Shown piece after piece: positions 20,398 to 31,600 of a DNA stretch of 64,000 bases (the stretch's first letter is position 1; every line of letters begins with the position of its first letter). The position numbers were made by a program, and so were the translations under genes. The notes under the pieces are model-generated. The model made no database searches, was not told the DNA's origin, and saw only the letters and a program-made list of their open reading frames with translations. Source of the DNA: Oryzicola mucosus (GTDB lineage: Bacteria; Pseudomonadota; Alphaproteobacteria; Rhizobiales; Rhizobiaceae); NCBI RefSeq assembly GCF_014534685.1, contig NZ_JACVVX010000001.1, positions 1,256,501 to 1,320,500 on the forward strand, written 5' to 3'.

Positions 20398-20449
20398 TTC
20401 TGGCAACACGACGCCTCATTCCCTTTCAAATTCGATGAAGGAAGTGCCG

Positions 20450-21448
20450 ATGCGCTCGTTGTTTCTGCCGCTTGTTTTCCCAGCCATGCTGCTCGCAGCA
20501 CCTACCTTGGCGCAGGACAAGCTGACCGTCTACACCTATGAAAGCTTCACCGCCGAATGGGGGCCGGGACCGCAGGTCAAGAAGGCCTTCGAGGCCGAGT
20601 GCACCTGCGCGGTCGATTTCGTCTCGGTGGCCGACGGTGTCGCCTTGCTCAGCCGGCTCAAGCTGGAGGGTGCGTCGACCAAGGCCGACATCGTGCTCGG
20701 GCTCGACACGAACCTTGTGGCGGAAGCCAAGGCGACCGGGCTGTTTGCGCCGCATGGCAAGGGAAGCGCTCCGGTCGAAATCCCCGGCGGCTGGAACGAC
20801 GATACATTTCTGCCCTATGATTACGGCTACTTCGCCGTCGTCTACGACACCGAAATGCTGAAAACGCCGCCCAAAAGCCTGAAAGAACTGGTCGAGGGCG
20901 ATGCCGCGCAGAAGATCGTCATCCAGGACCCGCGCACCTCGACGCCCGGTCTCGGCCTCGTCTTGTGGATCAAGGCGGTCTATGGCGACAAGGCGGGCGA
21001 TGCCTGGGCCAAACTGAAGGACCGCGTGCTGACGGTCACGCCGGGCTGGAGCGAAGCCTATGGCCTGTTCACCAAGGGCGAGGCGCCGATGGTGCTGTCC
21101 TACACGACCTCGCCCGCCTATCACATGATCGCGGAAAACAGCGAAAAATATCAGGCGGCAAGCTTCGAGGAAGGGCACTATCTGCAGGTCGAGGTCGCCG
21201 GCATCACCACCACAGGCGCCAAAAACCCGCTCGCGGTTGAATTCATGGACTTCATGCTGAGCCCGAAATTTCAGGACATCATCCCCGAGACCAACTGGAT
21301 GCTGCCGGCCGCGGCCACCGACAAACCGCTCAACCCGGCCTTCGACAAGCTGGTGAAGCCGAGCCATCCGCTGCTCATTCCGTCGGAAGACGTGGCGGCT
21401 AACCGCAAGGCCTGGGTGGACGAGTGGCTGGCCGTGATGAGCCGGTAG
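20450..21448 (+). CDS. thiB: Thiamine ABC transporter substrate-binding protein
   Basis: Periplasmic binding protein that delivers thiamine to ThiPQ. A signal peptide ([22 protein letters not shown]) precedes [18 protein letters not shown], the typical ThiB start, and the mature chain runs to about 310 residues. The internal ATG at 20450 was preferred over the one at 20435 because AAGGAAG lies five bases before it. The TPP riboswitch upstream confirms the substrate. Confidence 0.94.
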   Translation: MRSLFLPLVFPAMLLAAPTLAQDKLTVYTYESFTAEWGPGPQVKKAFEAECTCAVDFVSVADGVALLSRLKLEGASTKADIVLGLDTNLVAEAKATGLFAPHGKGSAPVEIPGGWNDDTFLPYDYGYFAVVYDTEMLKTPPKSLKELVEGDAAQKIVIQDPRTSTPGLGLVLWIKAVYGDKAGDAWAKLKDRVLTVTPGWSEAYGLFTKGEAPMVLSYTTSPAYHMIAENSEKYQAASFEEGHYLQVEVAGITTTGAKNPLAVEFMDFMLSPKFQDIIPETNWMLPAAATDKPLNPAFDKLVKPSHPLLIPSEDVAANRKAWVDEWLAVMSR

Positions 21449-21561
21449 GATTGGCGGATAAGCGGGATGTGTAGCGCTCCACGTTGCCCCCCTCTGTCTT
21501 TCGGGACGTCTCGCAATCCTCATAAGAGGCTAATCGCATATGACCAGCCGGTTGCCAGATA

Positions 21562-21707
21562 CCCCCTCACCGCCTCGCTTCGCTCGGCACCTCTCCCCCA
21601 CTTCGTAGGGGAGAGGAACCCAGGTTCTGTGTGGTCCGCGTCTTACGAGGCAGGAGTTCCTCTCCCCCGGGCAGGGGGAGAGGTGGCCCGAAGGGCCGGT
21701 GAGGGGG
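21562..21707. repeat. Palindromic intergenic repeat, copy 2 (composite)
   Basis: Begins CCCCCTCACCG and ends CGGTGAGGGGG, with inner arms CACCTCTCCC and GGGGAGAGGTG. It appears to be two elements nested or joined through a short unrelated middle. It occupies half of the 319-base gap between thiB and thiP; no gene was seen in the rest. Confidence 0.85.
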
Positions 21708-21767
21708 CGCTACAATCTCTACGCGAAATGCTGGCAGTTCTTGGCTTTGTGGCAAAGAGTGAGCCTC

Positions 21768-23378
21768 ATGCCTAGCCGCCTCGTCCCCGGCCTTGCAGCT
21801 CTCTCTTTCATCGCGCTTCTCATCGGCGGGGCGTTTTTCGGGCTGGGCGCGGAGGCTCTCAAAGACCCTTCCGGAGCCGTGGCTGCGTTCGACGGCTATC
21901 TCTTCCGCATCGCGCGCTTCACGCTGTGGCAGGCCGTGCTGTCCACCGTTTTGTCGGTTCTTCCCGCCATCGCGGTTGCTCGCGCCCTGTCGCGGCATCC
22001 CAGTTTTTTCGGGCGGGGGCTGATCCTGAAGCTCTTCGCCGTCCCGCTGGCGCTGCCGGCCATCGTCGCAGCACTCGGAATCCTCGCTCTATTCGGTCGT
22101 GCCGGTTATTTCGCCGGTATCGCCTCCACCGTGACCGGCTCGCCCTGGACCGGCATTTACGGCCTGTCCGGAATCCTGGTGGCGCATGTCTTTTTCAACC
22201 TGCCGCTTGCGACACGGCTGTTTTTGGAAGCGCTGCAGACGGTCCCTGCCGATCAATGGCGGCTGGCAAGTCAGCTTGGGATGGGTGCGCGCTCGACGTT
22301 CCGGCTGGTCGAGTGGCCGGTTCTGCGGGCTGCCATACCCGGCATTGCCGGGCTGGTGTTCATGCTGTGCATCACCTCTTTCACCATCGTTCTGGTGCTC
22401 GGCGGCGGTCCGCGCGCCACCACGATCGAGGTGGCGATCTACCAGGCGTTGCGCTTCGATTTCGATCCCGCGCGCGCCGTCGCCCTGACCGCGACGCAAA
22501 TCGTCCTGACCGTGGCCATGATCGCGCTGTTGTCCCGTCTCGGCGCCAACACGACCGGCGATGCGAACCTGTCCGTAGCGCGCAAGGGCTATGTCAGCGT
22601 TCCACCTGGCGAGCGTGTGGCCAACATCCTCGTCATCGCGTCAGCACTGTGTTTCGTCGCGGCACCGCTTGCGGCAACCGTGCTGGCGGGCCTGCAGGCC
22701 GATCTCGTGCGGCTTTTTGGCGAAGCGACCGTATGGCGGGCCACACGCACCAGCATCATACTGGCCATCTCGTCCGCCATGCTTGCCGCGGTTCTGGCGC
22801 TGGCGCTGGTCGTTGCCCGGCATACGCTCGAACTTGCCAGGCCGCGCGCAACCCGGGGCTCCTGGCTCGAGCAGATGACCGACAGCGGCGTCGGTTTCGT
22901 CCTGGTCGTGCCGCCCATCGTCATCGGCGCCGGCTGGTTCATCCTGCTGCGCAGCACCGTCGACGTGTTCACGGTCGCGCCTGTCATGGTGGCGACGGTG
23001 AACGCGGTGATGGCCATGCCCTTCGCGCTGCGGGCTATTCGCCCTGCCTATGACGCGGCGAGCGAACGGCACGAACGGCTCTGCGCGCAACTCGGTATTG
23101 CGGGCTGGAACAGGCTGCGGCTGGTCGACTGGCCGGTGCTGCGACGTCCGCTTGCCACCGCCTTCGCTTTTGCCATGGCGCTGTCTTTGGGCGATCTCGG
23201 CGTCATTGCGCTGTTCGGCAGCGATGCGGTGCAGACGCTGCCCTATCTGCTCTTGTCGCGCATGGGCAGCTACCGCACGGAAGATGCCGCGGGCCTTGCG
23301 CTGATGCTCGGCCTGCTGTGCCTTATCCTCATCATGGCAGCGGACTGGCTGGGCCGGGAGGCGTCTCATGAACGCTGA
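21768..23378 (+). CDS. thiP: Thiamine ABC transporter permease
   Basis: A 536-residue inner-membrane protein built from two tandem permease domains, each with about six helices, as in ThiP. The two EAA loops are recognisable ([26 protein letters not shown] and [19 protein letters not shown]..., each trimmed here). The ATG giving MPSRLVPGL was selected; upstream in-frame sequence derives from the palindromic repeat. The 3' end overlaps thiQ by 11 bases. Confidence 0.93.
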   Translation: MPSRLVPGLAALSFIALLIGGAFFGLGAEALKDPSGAVAAFDGYLFRIARFTLWQAVLSTVLSVLPAIAVARALSRHPSFFGRGLILKLFAVPLALPAIVAALGILALFGRAGYFAGIASTVTGSPWTGIYGLSGILVAHVFFNLPLATRLFLEALQTVPADQWRLASQLGMGARSTFRLVEWPVLRAAIPGIAGLVFMLCITSFTIVLVLGGGPRATTIEVAIYQALRFDFDPARAVALTATQIVLTVAMIALLSRLGANTTGDANLSVARKGYVSVPPGERVANILVIASALCFVAAPLAATVLAGLQADLVRLFGEATVWRATRTSIILAISSAMLAAVLALALVVARHTLELARPRATRGSWLEQMTDSGVGFVLVVPPIVIGAGWFILLRSTVDVFTVAPVMVATVNAVMAMPFALRAIRPAYDAASERHERLCAQLGIAGWNRLRLVDWPVLRRPLATAFAFAMALSLGDLGVIALFGSDAVQTLPYLLLSRMGSYRTEDAAGLALMLGLLCLILIMAADWLGREASHER

Positions 23379-24111
23379 TGCAGCTTCCGGCGTGGTTCTG
23401 GACAAGGTCGCCTTCAGCTATGGCGAGGCGGAGATGCTGTTCGATGTCGCCGTTCCGCAAGGCAGGATCACCGCGATCATGGGTCCGAGCGGTTCGGGCA
23501 AATCCACCTTGCTCAATCTGGTCGCCGGTTTCGAGCGTCCCTCCTCGGGCCGTATCCTGATCGGCGGCGCCGATGTGACCGGCGCGCCGCCGGCCAGGCG
23601 ACCGGTATCGATGGTGTTTCAGGAAAACAATATGTTTGCGCATCTCAGCGTCGCCGACAATGTCGGCCTGGGCCGCTCGCCGGCACTTCGGCTGGACGCT
23701 TCCGACCGTGCGGCGGTGGCAGAGGCGTTGCGGCGCACCGGCCTTGCCGGCAAGGACAAGCGCTTGCCGCGCGAGCTTTCGGGCGGAGAACGCCAGCGTG
23801 TGGCGCTGGCGCGCGTGCTGGTGCGCGACAGGCCGGTTTTGCTGTTGGATGAGCCGTTTGCCTCGCTGGGACCTGCGCTGCGTGACGAGATGCTCGACCT
23901 CGTTGCCGACCTGCAGCAGGAACGCGGCATGACGGTGCTGTTCGTCACGCATCAGCCGGAGGATGCGCGGCGGGTCGGGCAGGCCATGGTCTTCATCGAG
24001 GATGGCGCGGTTTCGGCATCAGGGGCGATGGACGATTTCTTCTCGAACAACGCGCCAGAGGCATTTCAGCGATACATCGGCGGTCAAGCGAATATTGACC
24101 GTTCACGTTGA
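23368..24111 (+). CDS. thiQ: Thiamine ABC transporter ATP-binding protein
   Basis: A 247-residue ATPase that drives ThiBP. It has Walker [10 protein letters not shown] at residues 39-47, Q-loop [10 protein letters not shown], signature LSGGERQR, Walker B LLLDEPF and switch histidine FVTHQPEDA. It lacks a C-terminal regulatory domain, as ThiQ does. It is translationally coupled to thiP by overlap and is the last gene of the riboswitch operon. Confidence 0.94.
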   Translation: MNADAASGVVLDKVAFSYGEAEMLFDVAVPQGRITAIMGPSGSGKSTLLNLVAGFERPSSGRILIGGADVTGAPPARRPVSMVFQENNMFAHLSVADNVGLGRSPALRLDASDRAAVAEALRRTGLAGKDKRLPRELSGGERQRVALARVLVRDRPVLLLDEPFASLGPALRDEMLDLVADLQQERGMTVLFVTHQPEDARRVGQAMVFIEDGAVSASGAMDDFFSNNAPEAFQRYIGGQANIDRSR

Positions 24112-24311
24112 ATTGCCTGCAAGGCGACATAATTTACAGCCAAAGCGATTTGCGGGGCCGGTGTCTGTTCTTGCACCTCAGGGGCGAGTGTGGCTAGGTC
24201 CGAACTGACGAAGGCGATTCAAACGCGGAATCAATCGCCTGGAACCATGAGGATGACATCCTGCTGAATCGCCGCTTCTTGACGGATGGGCCGCTGGCCA
24301 AGCGCTCGCGG

Positions 24312-25772
24312 ATGGGAAGGCTGCTGGTCGCTGTGGCGCTGGCGGCGCTTGTCGCCGGCTGCAATACGATCAGCCAGGCCGATCTCAAGGAATCCGGCTT
24401 TCAGCCGTCGAACAATCCAGTCACCGTCGACAGCGTGACGCGCAACGACAAGCTGGCCGAAATGGCCAGGAACCAGCATCCCCGCATCCTGGCCACCTAT
24501 GGCGGGGAATATTCCGATCCGAAGCTCGAACGGATGGTCGCCAAGGTCGTCGGCAATCTGACCGCCACCAGCGCCAATCCGAACCAGACCTACCGGATCA
24601 CCATTCTGAATTCGCCCAATGTCAACGCGTTTGCGCTGCCGGGCGGCTATCTCTATGTCACGCGCGGCCTTCTGGCGCTCGCCAACGACTCAGCCGAGCT
24701 TGCAGCCGTCATCGCGCATGAAATGGGCCATGTGACCGCCAATCACGGCATCCAGCGGCAGCAGAAGGAAGCCGAGGAGGTGCTGGCCACCCGCGTCGTC
24801 ACCGACGTGCTCGGCGATAGCCCGACCGCGCGCGCCTCGCTCATTCGCGGCAAATTGCGGCTTGCCCAATTCTCGCGCAACCAGGAGCTTGAAGCCGACG
24901 GCGTGGGCATCAAGGCAAGCGGCCAAGCCGGCTTCGACCCCTATGCCGCCGCGCGCTTCCTGCAGTCCATGGCGTCCTACAGCGATTTCCGCTCGGTCAC
25001 CGGCGCTACCGACGCCAGTCTCGACTTCCTTGCCAGCCACCCGAACGCGCCGCAGCGCATCGAACTGGCGCAGCGCCACGCGCGGCAGTTCGGCGAGCCC
25101 GGCATCGGCACTCGCGACCGCGACGCCTATCTCGCCGGGATAGACGGCCTTTTGTTCGGCGACACGCCGGAAGAAGGCTATGTGCGCGGCGAGACCTTCC
25201 TGCATCCGAGGTTGGGCATCACCTTCTCGGTGCCGCAGGGCTTCATGATCGACAACACCGCCGCCGCCGTTACCGCGACCGGTCCCGGCGACATGGCGAT
25301 CCGCTTCGACGGCGTCACCATCAACCAGACGATGTCGCTGGCCGACTATATCCGCAGCGGCTGGGTGGCCGGTCTCGATCCAGCCAGTGTGCAGGCCACG
25401 ACGATCAACGGCAACGATGCCGCCACGGCGCGCGCGGCGGCCGAAGGCTGGCAGTTCGACATCACGGTGATCCGTTCAGGCGGCCAGATCTACCGCCTGC
25501 TGACGGCAGCACCGGTGGGCAGCAATTCGCTGGATGCGGTGGCGCGTTCGGTGGCGTCGAGCTTCAAGACGCTTTCGACCGCCGAAAAGGCCGCGCTGAA
25601 GCCGCTGCGCGTGCGCATCGTGACTGTTCAGCCCGGCCAGACGATGGGGTCGCTCGCCGCAGGTATGGTGGGCGTGGACCGCAAGCTCGATCTGTTCCGG
25701 GTGCTGAACGCTTTAACGCCTGGCGCGACCGTTTCGACCGGCGACAAGGTGAAGATCATCACCGACAAATAA
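24312..25772 (+). CDS. M48-family zinc metalloprotease lipoprotein
   Basis: A 486-residue predicted lipoprotein. The signal peptide ends in the lipobox LVAGC (Cys17). The zinc site HEMGH is at residues 136-140, with the downstream glutamate ligand in ELEADGVG. Then comes TPR-poor helical sequence and a C-terminal domain whose last 60 residues (VQPGQTMGSLAAGM...) look LysM-like. It resembles BepA/LoiP-type envelope quality-control proteases. A TTG at 24279 is an alternative start, but it would bury the signal peptide. Confidence 0.87.
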   Translation: MGRLLVAVALAALVAGCNTISQADLKESGFQPSNNPVTVDSVTRNDKLAEMARNQHPRILATYGGEYSDPKLERMVAKVVGNLTATSANPNQTYRITILNSPNVNAFALPGGYLYVTRGLLALANDSAELAAVIAHEMGHVTANHGIQRQQKEAEEVLATRVVTDVLGDSPTARASLIRGKLRLAQFSRNQELEADGVGIKASGQAGFDPYAAARFLQSMASYSDFRSVTGATDASLDFLASHPNAPQRIELAQRHARQFGEPGIGTRDRDAYLAGIDGLLFGDTPEEGYVRGETFLHPRLGITFSVPQGFMIDNTAAAVTATGPGDMAIRFDGVTINQTMSLADYIRSGWVAGLDPASVQATTINGNDAATARAAAEGWQFDITVIRSGGQIYRLLTAAPVGSNSLDAVARSVASSFKTLSTAEKAALKPLRVRIVTVQPGQTMGSLAAGMVGVDRKLDLFRVLNALTPGATVSTGDKVKIITDK

Positions 25773-25777
25773 GATGT

Positions 25778-26653
25778 TTACGCGTTATGCGCGGCCAAGG
25801 CCGGGCTTTGGCGGATCAGCGCAAGCTTGAGCTTTTCCATGGCGCGGCTCTCGATCTGGCGGACGCGCTCTTTCGAGATGCCGAGCAATTCGCCCAGCGA
25901 CTCCAGCGTCGCGCCATCTTCGCTCAGCCGGCGGCGTTCGATGATCCGCAATTCGCGGTCGTTCAAGACGCCAAGCGCCGTGCGCAGCCAGGTGCTTCGC
26001 CGTTGCATGTCGATCGTATCCTGAACCGCCTCGTCGGGCTGGCGCTCCTCGGAAACCAGGAAATCCATACGCTCCGAAGAACCGCTGTCGTCGGTGATCG
26101 GCGCGTCGAGCGAGGTATCCGGGTTGGAGAGCCGCGAATCCATCGTCGCGACGTCGCTTTCGGAGACGCCGAGGGAGATCGAAATCTCCTTGTAGATGGC
26201 GGAGCGTTCCATCAGGCTGTCCGCGCCGCTCAGACGGGCGCGCAATCGCCGTAAATTGAAGAACAGCGCCTTCTGCGCCGAACTCGTGCCGCCCCGCACG
26301 ATCGACCAGTTGCGCAGCACGTAATCCTGCATCGAAGCACGGATCCACCAGGTGGCGTAGGTCGAAAACCGTACGTCGCGGTCCGGCTCGAAGCGGGCAG
26401 CAGCTTCGAGAAGGCCGACATGGCCTTCCTGAATCAGGTCGCTGAGGGGAAGTCCATAGTTGCGGAATTTCGTGGCCATGGAGATGACCAAACGCATATG
26501 GGCAATCGTCATGCGGTGAAGCGCGTCGTGGTCGTCGCGCTCTTTCCAACTGATCGCGAGAACGCGCTCTTCCTCACGTTCGAGATAGGGCGCCGACATC
26601 GCCGCCCGCATCATCATCCGTCCTGCGTCCTGCGTTCTGGCTGTGGCTACCAT
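25778..26653 (-). CDS. rpoH: RNA polymerase sigma-32 factor, RpoH2 type
   Basis: Heat-shock/stress sigma factor of 291 residues from the chosen ATG (MVATARTQDAG), which has GGAG upstream. Region 2 contains LSDLIQEGHVGLLEAAARFEP and RFSTYATWWIR. The RpoH box is QKALFFNLRRLRARL. Region 4 ends with ISKERVRQIESRAMEKLK. The N-terminal extension and an upstream EcfG-type promoter match the RpoH2 paralogue of rhizobia rather than RpoH1. It converges on the M48 protease gene with only five bases between the stops. Confidence 0.92.
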   Translation of the reverse strand: MVATARTQDAGRMMMRAAMSAPYLEREEERVLAISWKERDDHDALHRMTIAHMRLVISMATKFRNYGLPLSDLIQEGHVGLLEAAARFEPDRDVRFSTYATWWIRASMQDYVLRNWSIVRGGTSSAQKALFFNLRRLRARLSGADSLMERSAIYKEISISLGVSESDVATMDSRLSNPDTSLDAPITDDSGSSERMDFLVSEERQPDEAVQDTIDMQRRSTWLRTALGVLNDRELRIIERRRLSEDGATLESLGELLGISKERVRQIESRAMEKLKLALIRQSPALAAHNA

Positions 26654-26732
26654 GGTCCCGCTCCGCTGCCCCGAAGCCACCGCGCCGGAGGTTTTGTGGC
26701 GGGCCGGCTGCGATTGCCTTTAAAAAAGACAG

Positions 26733-26757
26733 AACGCCACCGGTGAAAAAATGTTCC
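26733..26757 (-). promoter_or_regulatory. EcfG (RpoE2)-type promoter of rpoH
   Basis: On the minus strand the sequence is GGAAC, 16 bases, CGTT, an exact match to the consensus used by the general-stress sigma factor EcfG of alphaproteobacteria. Initiation would be about 70 bases upstream of the rpoH ATG. rpoH2 is a known RpoE2 target in Sinorhizobium. Confidence 0.7.
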
Positions 26758-26771
26758 GGCGCCCTATGGCC

Positions 26772-26806
26772 AAAACGCAAGAACCCGGCCGAAGCCGGGT
26801 TCTTGT
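26772..26806 (-). terminator. Rho-independent terminator of carD
   Basis: Perfect 11-base-pair stem AAGAACCCGGC/GCCGGGTTCTT with a TTCG loop, followed on the minus strand by GCGTTTTGG. It separates carD from rpoH. Confidence 0.8.
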
Positions 26807-26830
26807 CGATTCAGTGAGAGATGGAAAGGC

Positions 26831-27445
26831 TCAGGCGGCCTCTTCCTGCTCCGCATCGTCGGCTTCGACTTCAACCTCGGCACCGTCGGCATTGTCCGCC
26901 TTGACGCCGCGCTTCGGACCCTTGTTCAGATTGGTCTCGATGAGGCGGACGGCTTCGGTCTCGGACATGCGGTTGACGGCTGCGATCTCGCGCGCCATGC
27001 GGTCGAGGGCGGCTTCGTAAAGCTGGCGCTCGGAATAGGACTGCTCGGGCTGGTTGTCGGCGCGGTAGAGGTCGCGAACGACTTCCGAGATCGAGATCAG
27101 GTCGCCGGAATTGATCTTGGCATCATATTCCTGCGCACGGCGCGACCACATGGTGCGCTTGACGCGTGCGCGGCCCTGAACGACCTTCAGCGCGCGCTCG
27201 ACATAATCCTCTTCAGAAAGCTTGCGCATGCCGATGGAGGTCGCCTTGGCGACCGGCACCTTCAGGCGCATCTTGTCCTTCTGGAAATCGATGACGAACA
27301 ATTCGAGTTTGTGTCCCGCCACTTCCTGCTCGTCGATGGACACGATCTGGCCGACGCCATGCGCTGGATAGACGATGAATTCGCCGGTTTTAAAGCCGTG
27401 ACGACCGGGAGATACTTTCTTCTGCGGGATCGTGGTGGTTGCCAT
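26831..27445 (-). CDS. carD: CarD family transcriptional regulator
   Basis: A 204-residue RNA-polymerase-binding regulator (CdnL/CarD). The N-terminal Tudor-like domain has FKTGEFIVYPAHGVGQI and the polymerase-contact strand KLELFVIDF. The helical DNA-binding domain contains RRAQEYDAKINSGDL and ISEVVRDLYR. An acidic tail follows. It stabilises open promoter complexes at many housekeeping promoters. The ATG was chosen for AAGGAG upstream; an in-frame start 12 codons earlier is less likely. Confidence 0.93.
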   Translation of the reverse strand: MATTTIPQKKVSPGRHGFKTGEFIVYPAHGVGQIVSIDEQEVAGHKLELFVIDFQKDKMRLKVPVAKATSIGMRKLSEEDYVERALKVVQGRARVKRTMWSRRAQEYDAKINSGDLISISEVVRDLYRADNQPEQSYSERQLYEAALDRMAREIAAVNRMSETEAVRLIETNLNKGPKRGVKADNADGAEVEVEADDAEQEEAA

Positions 27446-27802
27446 ACGCCCTGAACTCCTTCTGTGGCGCCGGTCTTTCAAGACCGGTATAAAACCGCTA
27501 GTCTTCCAGGAGGAAGACCGTCGCCGCGAAACGACCGATCGCGAACCGGGGAGAGAGAAACGGACAAGGCGCGCAAAGCGTTATGCCGTCCCAGAATCCT
27601 CTGGTTCGGGTTGATGTGTCACCTTTCAGTGAAATAGGCTCAGCGCCATGATCGACGTCGTGTCAGCGGCATGTTGATGTGTGTTTAACACAAAAACTGC
27701 CCAGAATCAAGAATTTGCTGCATACGCGAAGCGCGCCTCCCGTCAAGCGGGTTGCGATCACAAACGATGAAATTCGTTCTCCGGCTTCGGGCTCGGCGCC
27801 GG
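27446..27802. other. Intergenic region between carD and fdxA
   Basis: 357 bases without a convincing gene. It must hold the carD promoter and the end of the fdxA transcript, but no clear terminator hairpin, repeat or promoter consensus stood out by eye. Confidence 0.6.
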
Positions 27803-28141
27803 TCAGTCGCCGGTGCCGGGCTCCGCGGAGAAATATTGGTCAAACTTGCCCTCTACGCCATCGAATTCCTTGGCTTCGGGAAGCTCTTCCTTCTTGGTCG
27901 TCAGGTTCGGCCACTGCTCGGAATAATCGGCGTTGATCTTCAACCACTTGTCGAGGCCGGGCTCGGTGTCGGGCCGAATGGCGTCGGCGGGGCATTCCGG
28001 CTCGCAGACGCCGCAATCGATGCACTCGTCGGGATGGATGACGAGCATGTTCTCGCCTTCATAGAAACAGTCGACCGGACACACCTCCACGCAGTCGGTG
28101 TATTTGCACTTGATGCAGTTGTCGGTGACGACATAGGTCAT
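27803..28141 (-). CDS. fdxA: 7Fe ferredoxin FdxA
   Basis: A 112-residue electron-transfer protein with one 3Fe-4S and one 4Fe-4S cluster. Cysteines 9, 12, 17, 21 and 25 lie in the first half and 40, 43, 46 and 50 in the [11 protein letters not shown] motif. The C-terminal extension ([12 protein letters not shown]) is typical of FdxA. The ATG giving MTYVVTDNC was chosen; in-frame sequence before it is untypical. It lies downstream of the S4 and helicase genes on the same strand. Confidence 0.95.
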   Translation of the reverse strand: MTYVVTDNCIKCKYTDCVEVCPVDCFYEGENMLVIHPDECIDCGVCEPECPADAIRPDTEPGLDKWLKINADYSEQWPNLTTKKEELPEAKEFDGVEGKFDQYFSAEPGTGD

Positions 28142-28289
28142 GAAAGCGGCTCCCGGGGGTCCGGTCTTCTGTGGTCTTGTGGGTGGAGGTAGACCCTTTG
28201 CCAAGGCGTTGCAAGATCGTGCATTGCGCCGAACCGCCCTGCGACGAAAAGCCATTCGGCTCGAAAGGGTTGCAGGGAAATCGACTTCT

Positions 28290-28673
28290 TTACATGTCGC
28301 GCAGGCGGTCGGTGGCGCGGCGTTCCTTCTTGGTCGGGCGGCCGGCGCCCGCCTCGCGGATCGGCAGTATCGAGGTCAGAGGATCGGGCTTGGCGCTTTC
28401 CTGCGGCGGCGAGATATCCTCGTACAGGGTGCGCGCCTCTTCGGCGGGACCGCGACGGGTGCCAGGCTGAAGAATCCGATAGACCAGAACCCGGCGGTCG
28501 AGCGTGATGGTCAGCACGTCGGTTGCCTTGACCTGCTCGGCCGGCAAGGTGGTCTTCTCGCCATTGACCCGGACGCGGCCGGCCTGAACCAGCTTGGCGG
28601 CAAGCGACCGCGACTTCACCGCGCGCGAGAAGAACAGCCATTTGTCGATGCGCTGTCTTCCCTCGGCGGCCAA
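28290..28673 (-). CDS. S4-domain RNA-binding protein (Hsp15-like)
   Basis: A 127-residue protein whose S4 domain (about residues 8-70) reads [21 protein letters not shown] and GRVRVNG. It has a basic C-terminal tail ([15 protein letters not shown]). Hsp15-type proteins bind nascent-chain-carrying 50S subunits. It starts seven bases after the helicase gene, so both belong to one operon with RNA-related functions. Confidence 0.88.
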   Translation of the reverse strand: MAAEGRQRIDKWLFFSRAVKSRSLAAKLVQAGRVRVNGEKTTLPAEQVKATDVLTITLDRRVLVYRILQPGTRRGPAEEARTLYEDISPPQESAKPDPLTSILPIREAGAGRPTKKERRATDRLRDM

Positions 28674-28680
28674 GGCACTT

Positions 28681-31600
28681 CTACTTCTTCAACTGGTCGC
28701 GCAGGGCGGCGAGCTTGGCAAAAGGCGAATCCGGATCGACGCGCACGGGACGTTCCTCGCGCGGCTTCGGCTGGAAGTTCGGCTTGCCGCCCTGGTGCGG
28801 GCCTTTGGGCTGGCCTTTGCGGCCATTGTCGTTCTGCGGACGGCCGTCGCGGCGCTCGCCCTTGGCGGAGTCGTTGCCGGCGAAGTTGGGCTTTCCGCCG
28901 GCATTGCCGGCAAAGGGCGGTTTGCCGCCGCCGGGTTTGCGCTCATGCTGCGGCTTACCGCGGCGCGGCTGACCCTCGCGCTGACCCTCTCTGTTGCCTT
29001 CCTTCTGGCCCTCGCGTGCCGCGCCGTGCTGGTCGCGACGGTGCTGGTGGCGCGGGCGCTGTTCGAAGCGGCCCTGACGCCAGATCAGGATGGGCTTGGG
29101 CTCTTCGACGGGTTCGGCCGGCGCGGCCGCAGCAGTTGCAGGCGCGGCATCGTCTGCGGCCGCAGGCGCGGCTTCTGCGGGGGACGCGGCAGCTTCCGGC
29201 TCGGCCACAGTGGCAGCTTCAGGCTCGGCAGCAATTTCAGCCGCCGGCTCCTCGGCAGCAGCGCCGACTACCGCTTCTTCGGCAGGCGCTTCGCTTGACA
29301 GCTCTTCGGCGGGTGATTCTTCTGCGACTTCAACGGGCGCTGCATCCGCAACCGAAGCCTCGGCAACGGTTTCCGCTGGCTGCTCGGCGTCGGCGTCGAG
29401 CGTCATTGCTGCCGCATCGACCGCTTCCGGCTCCGGCGAAATCTCAGCCGCAGGGACTGCCACGGCTTCGGCAGCTTTTTCGGCGGCCTTCCGAAGGGCA
29501 GCTTCCGCAGCCTCGCGGGCGGCCGTCTCGATGGCTTCGATGCGGCCCTTCACCTCGGTGGCGGGCTTGGGGTCGCCGCGATAGCCGAGGCCCTTGAGGA
29601 TTTCTTCCATGTCGTCGGAGGTCGCGCCGAGGATCGACATCATTGGCGGGGTGACGATGAATGTACCGCCATCGTAAGCACCGTCCGGACGCGCCCCGGT
29701 GCCGGGCTTCCAGGCAATGGCGGGGCGGATAAGGTCTGCTAGGCGCTCGAGAATGTCGACGCGCACGGCGCGGCGGCCGAGATTGCGGTAGCCGGCCAGC
29801 TTGTAGAAATTCTTGTCGAAGGTCGGGTCGATCACCACCGAGGTGCGGCCGGAAGCCAGCGCGTTGATGACGTCGCCGAAGCCGGCATTGTCCTTGCCGT
29901 CGTTCTTGAGCGCCCAGAGCAGCGTCAAGAGACCGGCGGGCGCCGGCTTGATCAGCGCTGGGATGAAGATGTGATAGGCGCCGAACCTCACGCCGAGCCG
30001 GCGCAGGGCAGCACGGCCTTCCTGGTCGAGCGACTTGACCTCTTCGGCGATGTCGCGGCGGTTGATGAGGCCGTAATTCTCCACCAGCCGGAAGGCGATG
30101 CCGCGTCCGATGCCGGAAAGCTGGTCGGCGTTCTTCAAATCGTTGAGCGGCTTGAGCAGCGTCTCGATCTGGAAATTCACGAAACGGTCGACGCGCGCAG
30201 CCACCTTGTCGCGCGCAGGTCCGGTCAGTTGTTCGTCGGCCAACAGCACGGCGCGGGGACGCAGCGTGTCCTCGCCATCGACCAGCGTGGCGATGGGAGC
30301 GCCGATCCAGCGCACGACGCCATCGGAGCCGAGCGCGATGTCGCCATTGGGCGACGCCGAAAAGCGCTCCGCGCGTGCCTCGAATTCGGCTGCCAGCGCT
30401 TTTTGCGCAGCGGCTTTCACGGCTTTCGCATCTTCTCCGCCGGCACTCTGATCGGCTGTAAAGCGGAAGCCCTGCAATTCCCCGACATGATGGCCTTCGA
30501 CGACGACGGATCCGGACGGGCTGATTTCTGCTTCAAGCATGGTGTTTTCTCTAAGGCGGCGCATGAGGACGGAAGTCCTGCGGTCTACGAAGCGTTTCGT
30601 CAACCTTTCATGCAGGGCATCGGACAATCTGTCTTCGATATCGCGCGTTTTTTCCTGCCAATGTGCCGGATCGGCAAGCCAGCCGGGGCGGTTGGAGACA
30701 AATGTCCAGGTTCTGATCTGTGCGATGCGATGGGAGAGCGTGTCGATATCGCCCTCCATGGAATCGGCGCGGCGCACCTGTTCGGCCATATAATTCTCGT
30801 CGACATGGCCGCGGCGTGCGAGGTCGTCGTAGATCGAGGCGATGAGATCGGCATGCTGGGCGGGTGCGATGCGGCGATAGTCGGGAAGCACGCAGGCCTC
30901 CCACAAAAGCGCGACGCGCTCCCGGCCCGTCGCCAGGGCGCGGATCGCCGGGTCCTTGCTGAGCGTGTCGAGCGCCTGGGCATCGACAGCAGGCAAAGCG
31001 CGCGTCAGCCCTTCGACAGGGGCGGGAGTTTCGATGGAGCGCTGCAGCGCGTCGAGGCTGGTGAAATCGAATTTGGCGGTGCGCCATTGCAGCACCTTCA
31101 CCGGGTCGAAGGCATGTCCTTCGATGCGCTCCACCAGTTCGTCTTCGAACGGATCGACGCGGCCGGTAACGCCAAAGGTGCCGTCGCGCAGATGACGGCC
31201 GGCGCGGCCGGCGATCTGGCCCAGCTCGGCTGCCGTCAACTGCCGGTACTGGAAACCGTCGAACTTACGGTTCTGGGCAAAGGCGACATGGTCGACATCG
31301 AGATTGAGGCCCATGCCGATGGCGTCGGTGGCGATGAGGTAGTCGACGTCGCCGGACTGGTACAGGGCGACCTGCGCATTGCGCGTGCGCGGGCTGAGAG
31401 CGCCCAGCACGACAGCTGCGCCGCCCTGCTGGCGGCGGATCAGTTCGGCGATGGCGTAGACCTCGCCGGCCGAAAAGGCGACGATGGCGCTGCGGCGCGG
31501 CAGCCGCGTCAGCTTCTTGGAGCCGGCATAGGCGAGGTGGGAGAGACGCGGGCGGGTGACCACCGAAATGCCGCGCAGCAGCTTTTCCAAAATGCCGCGC

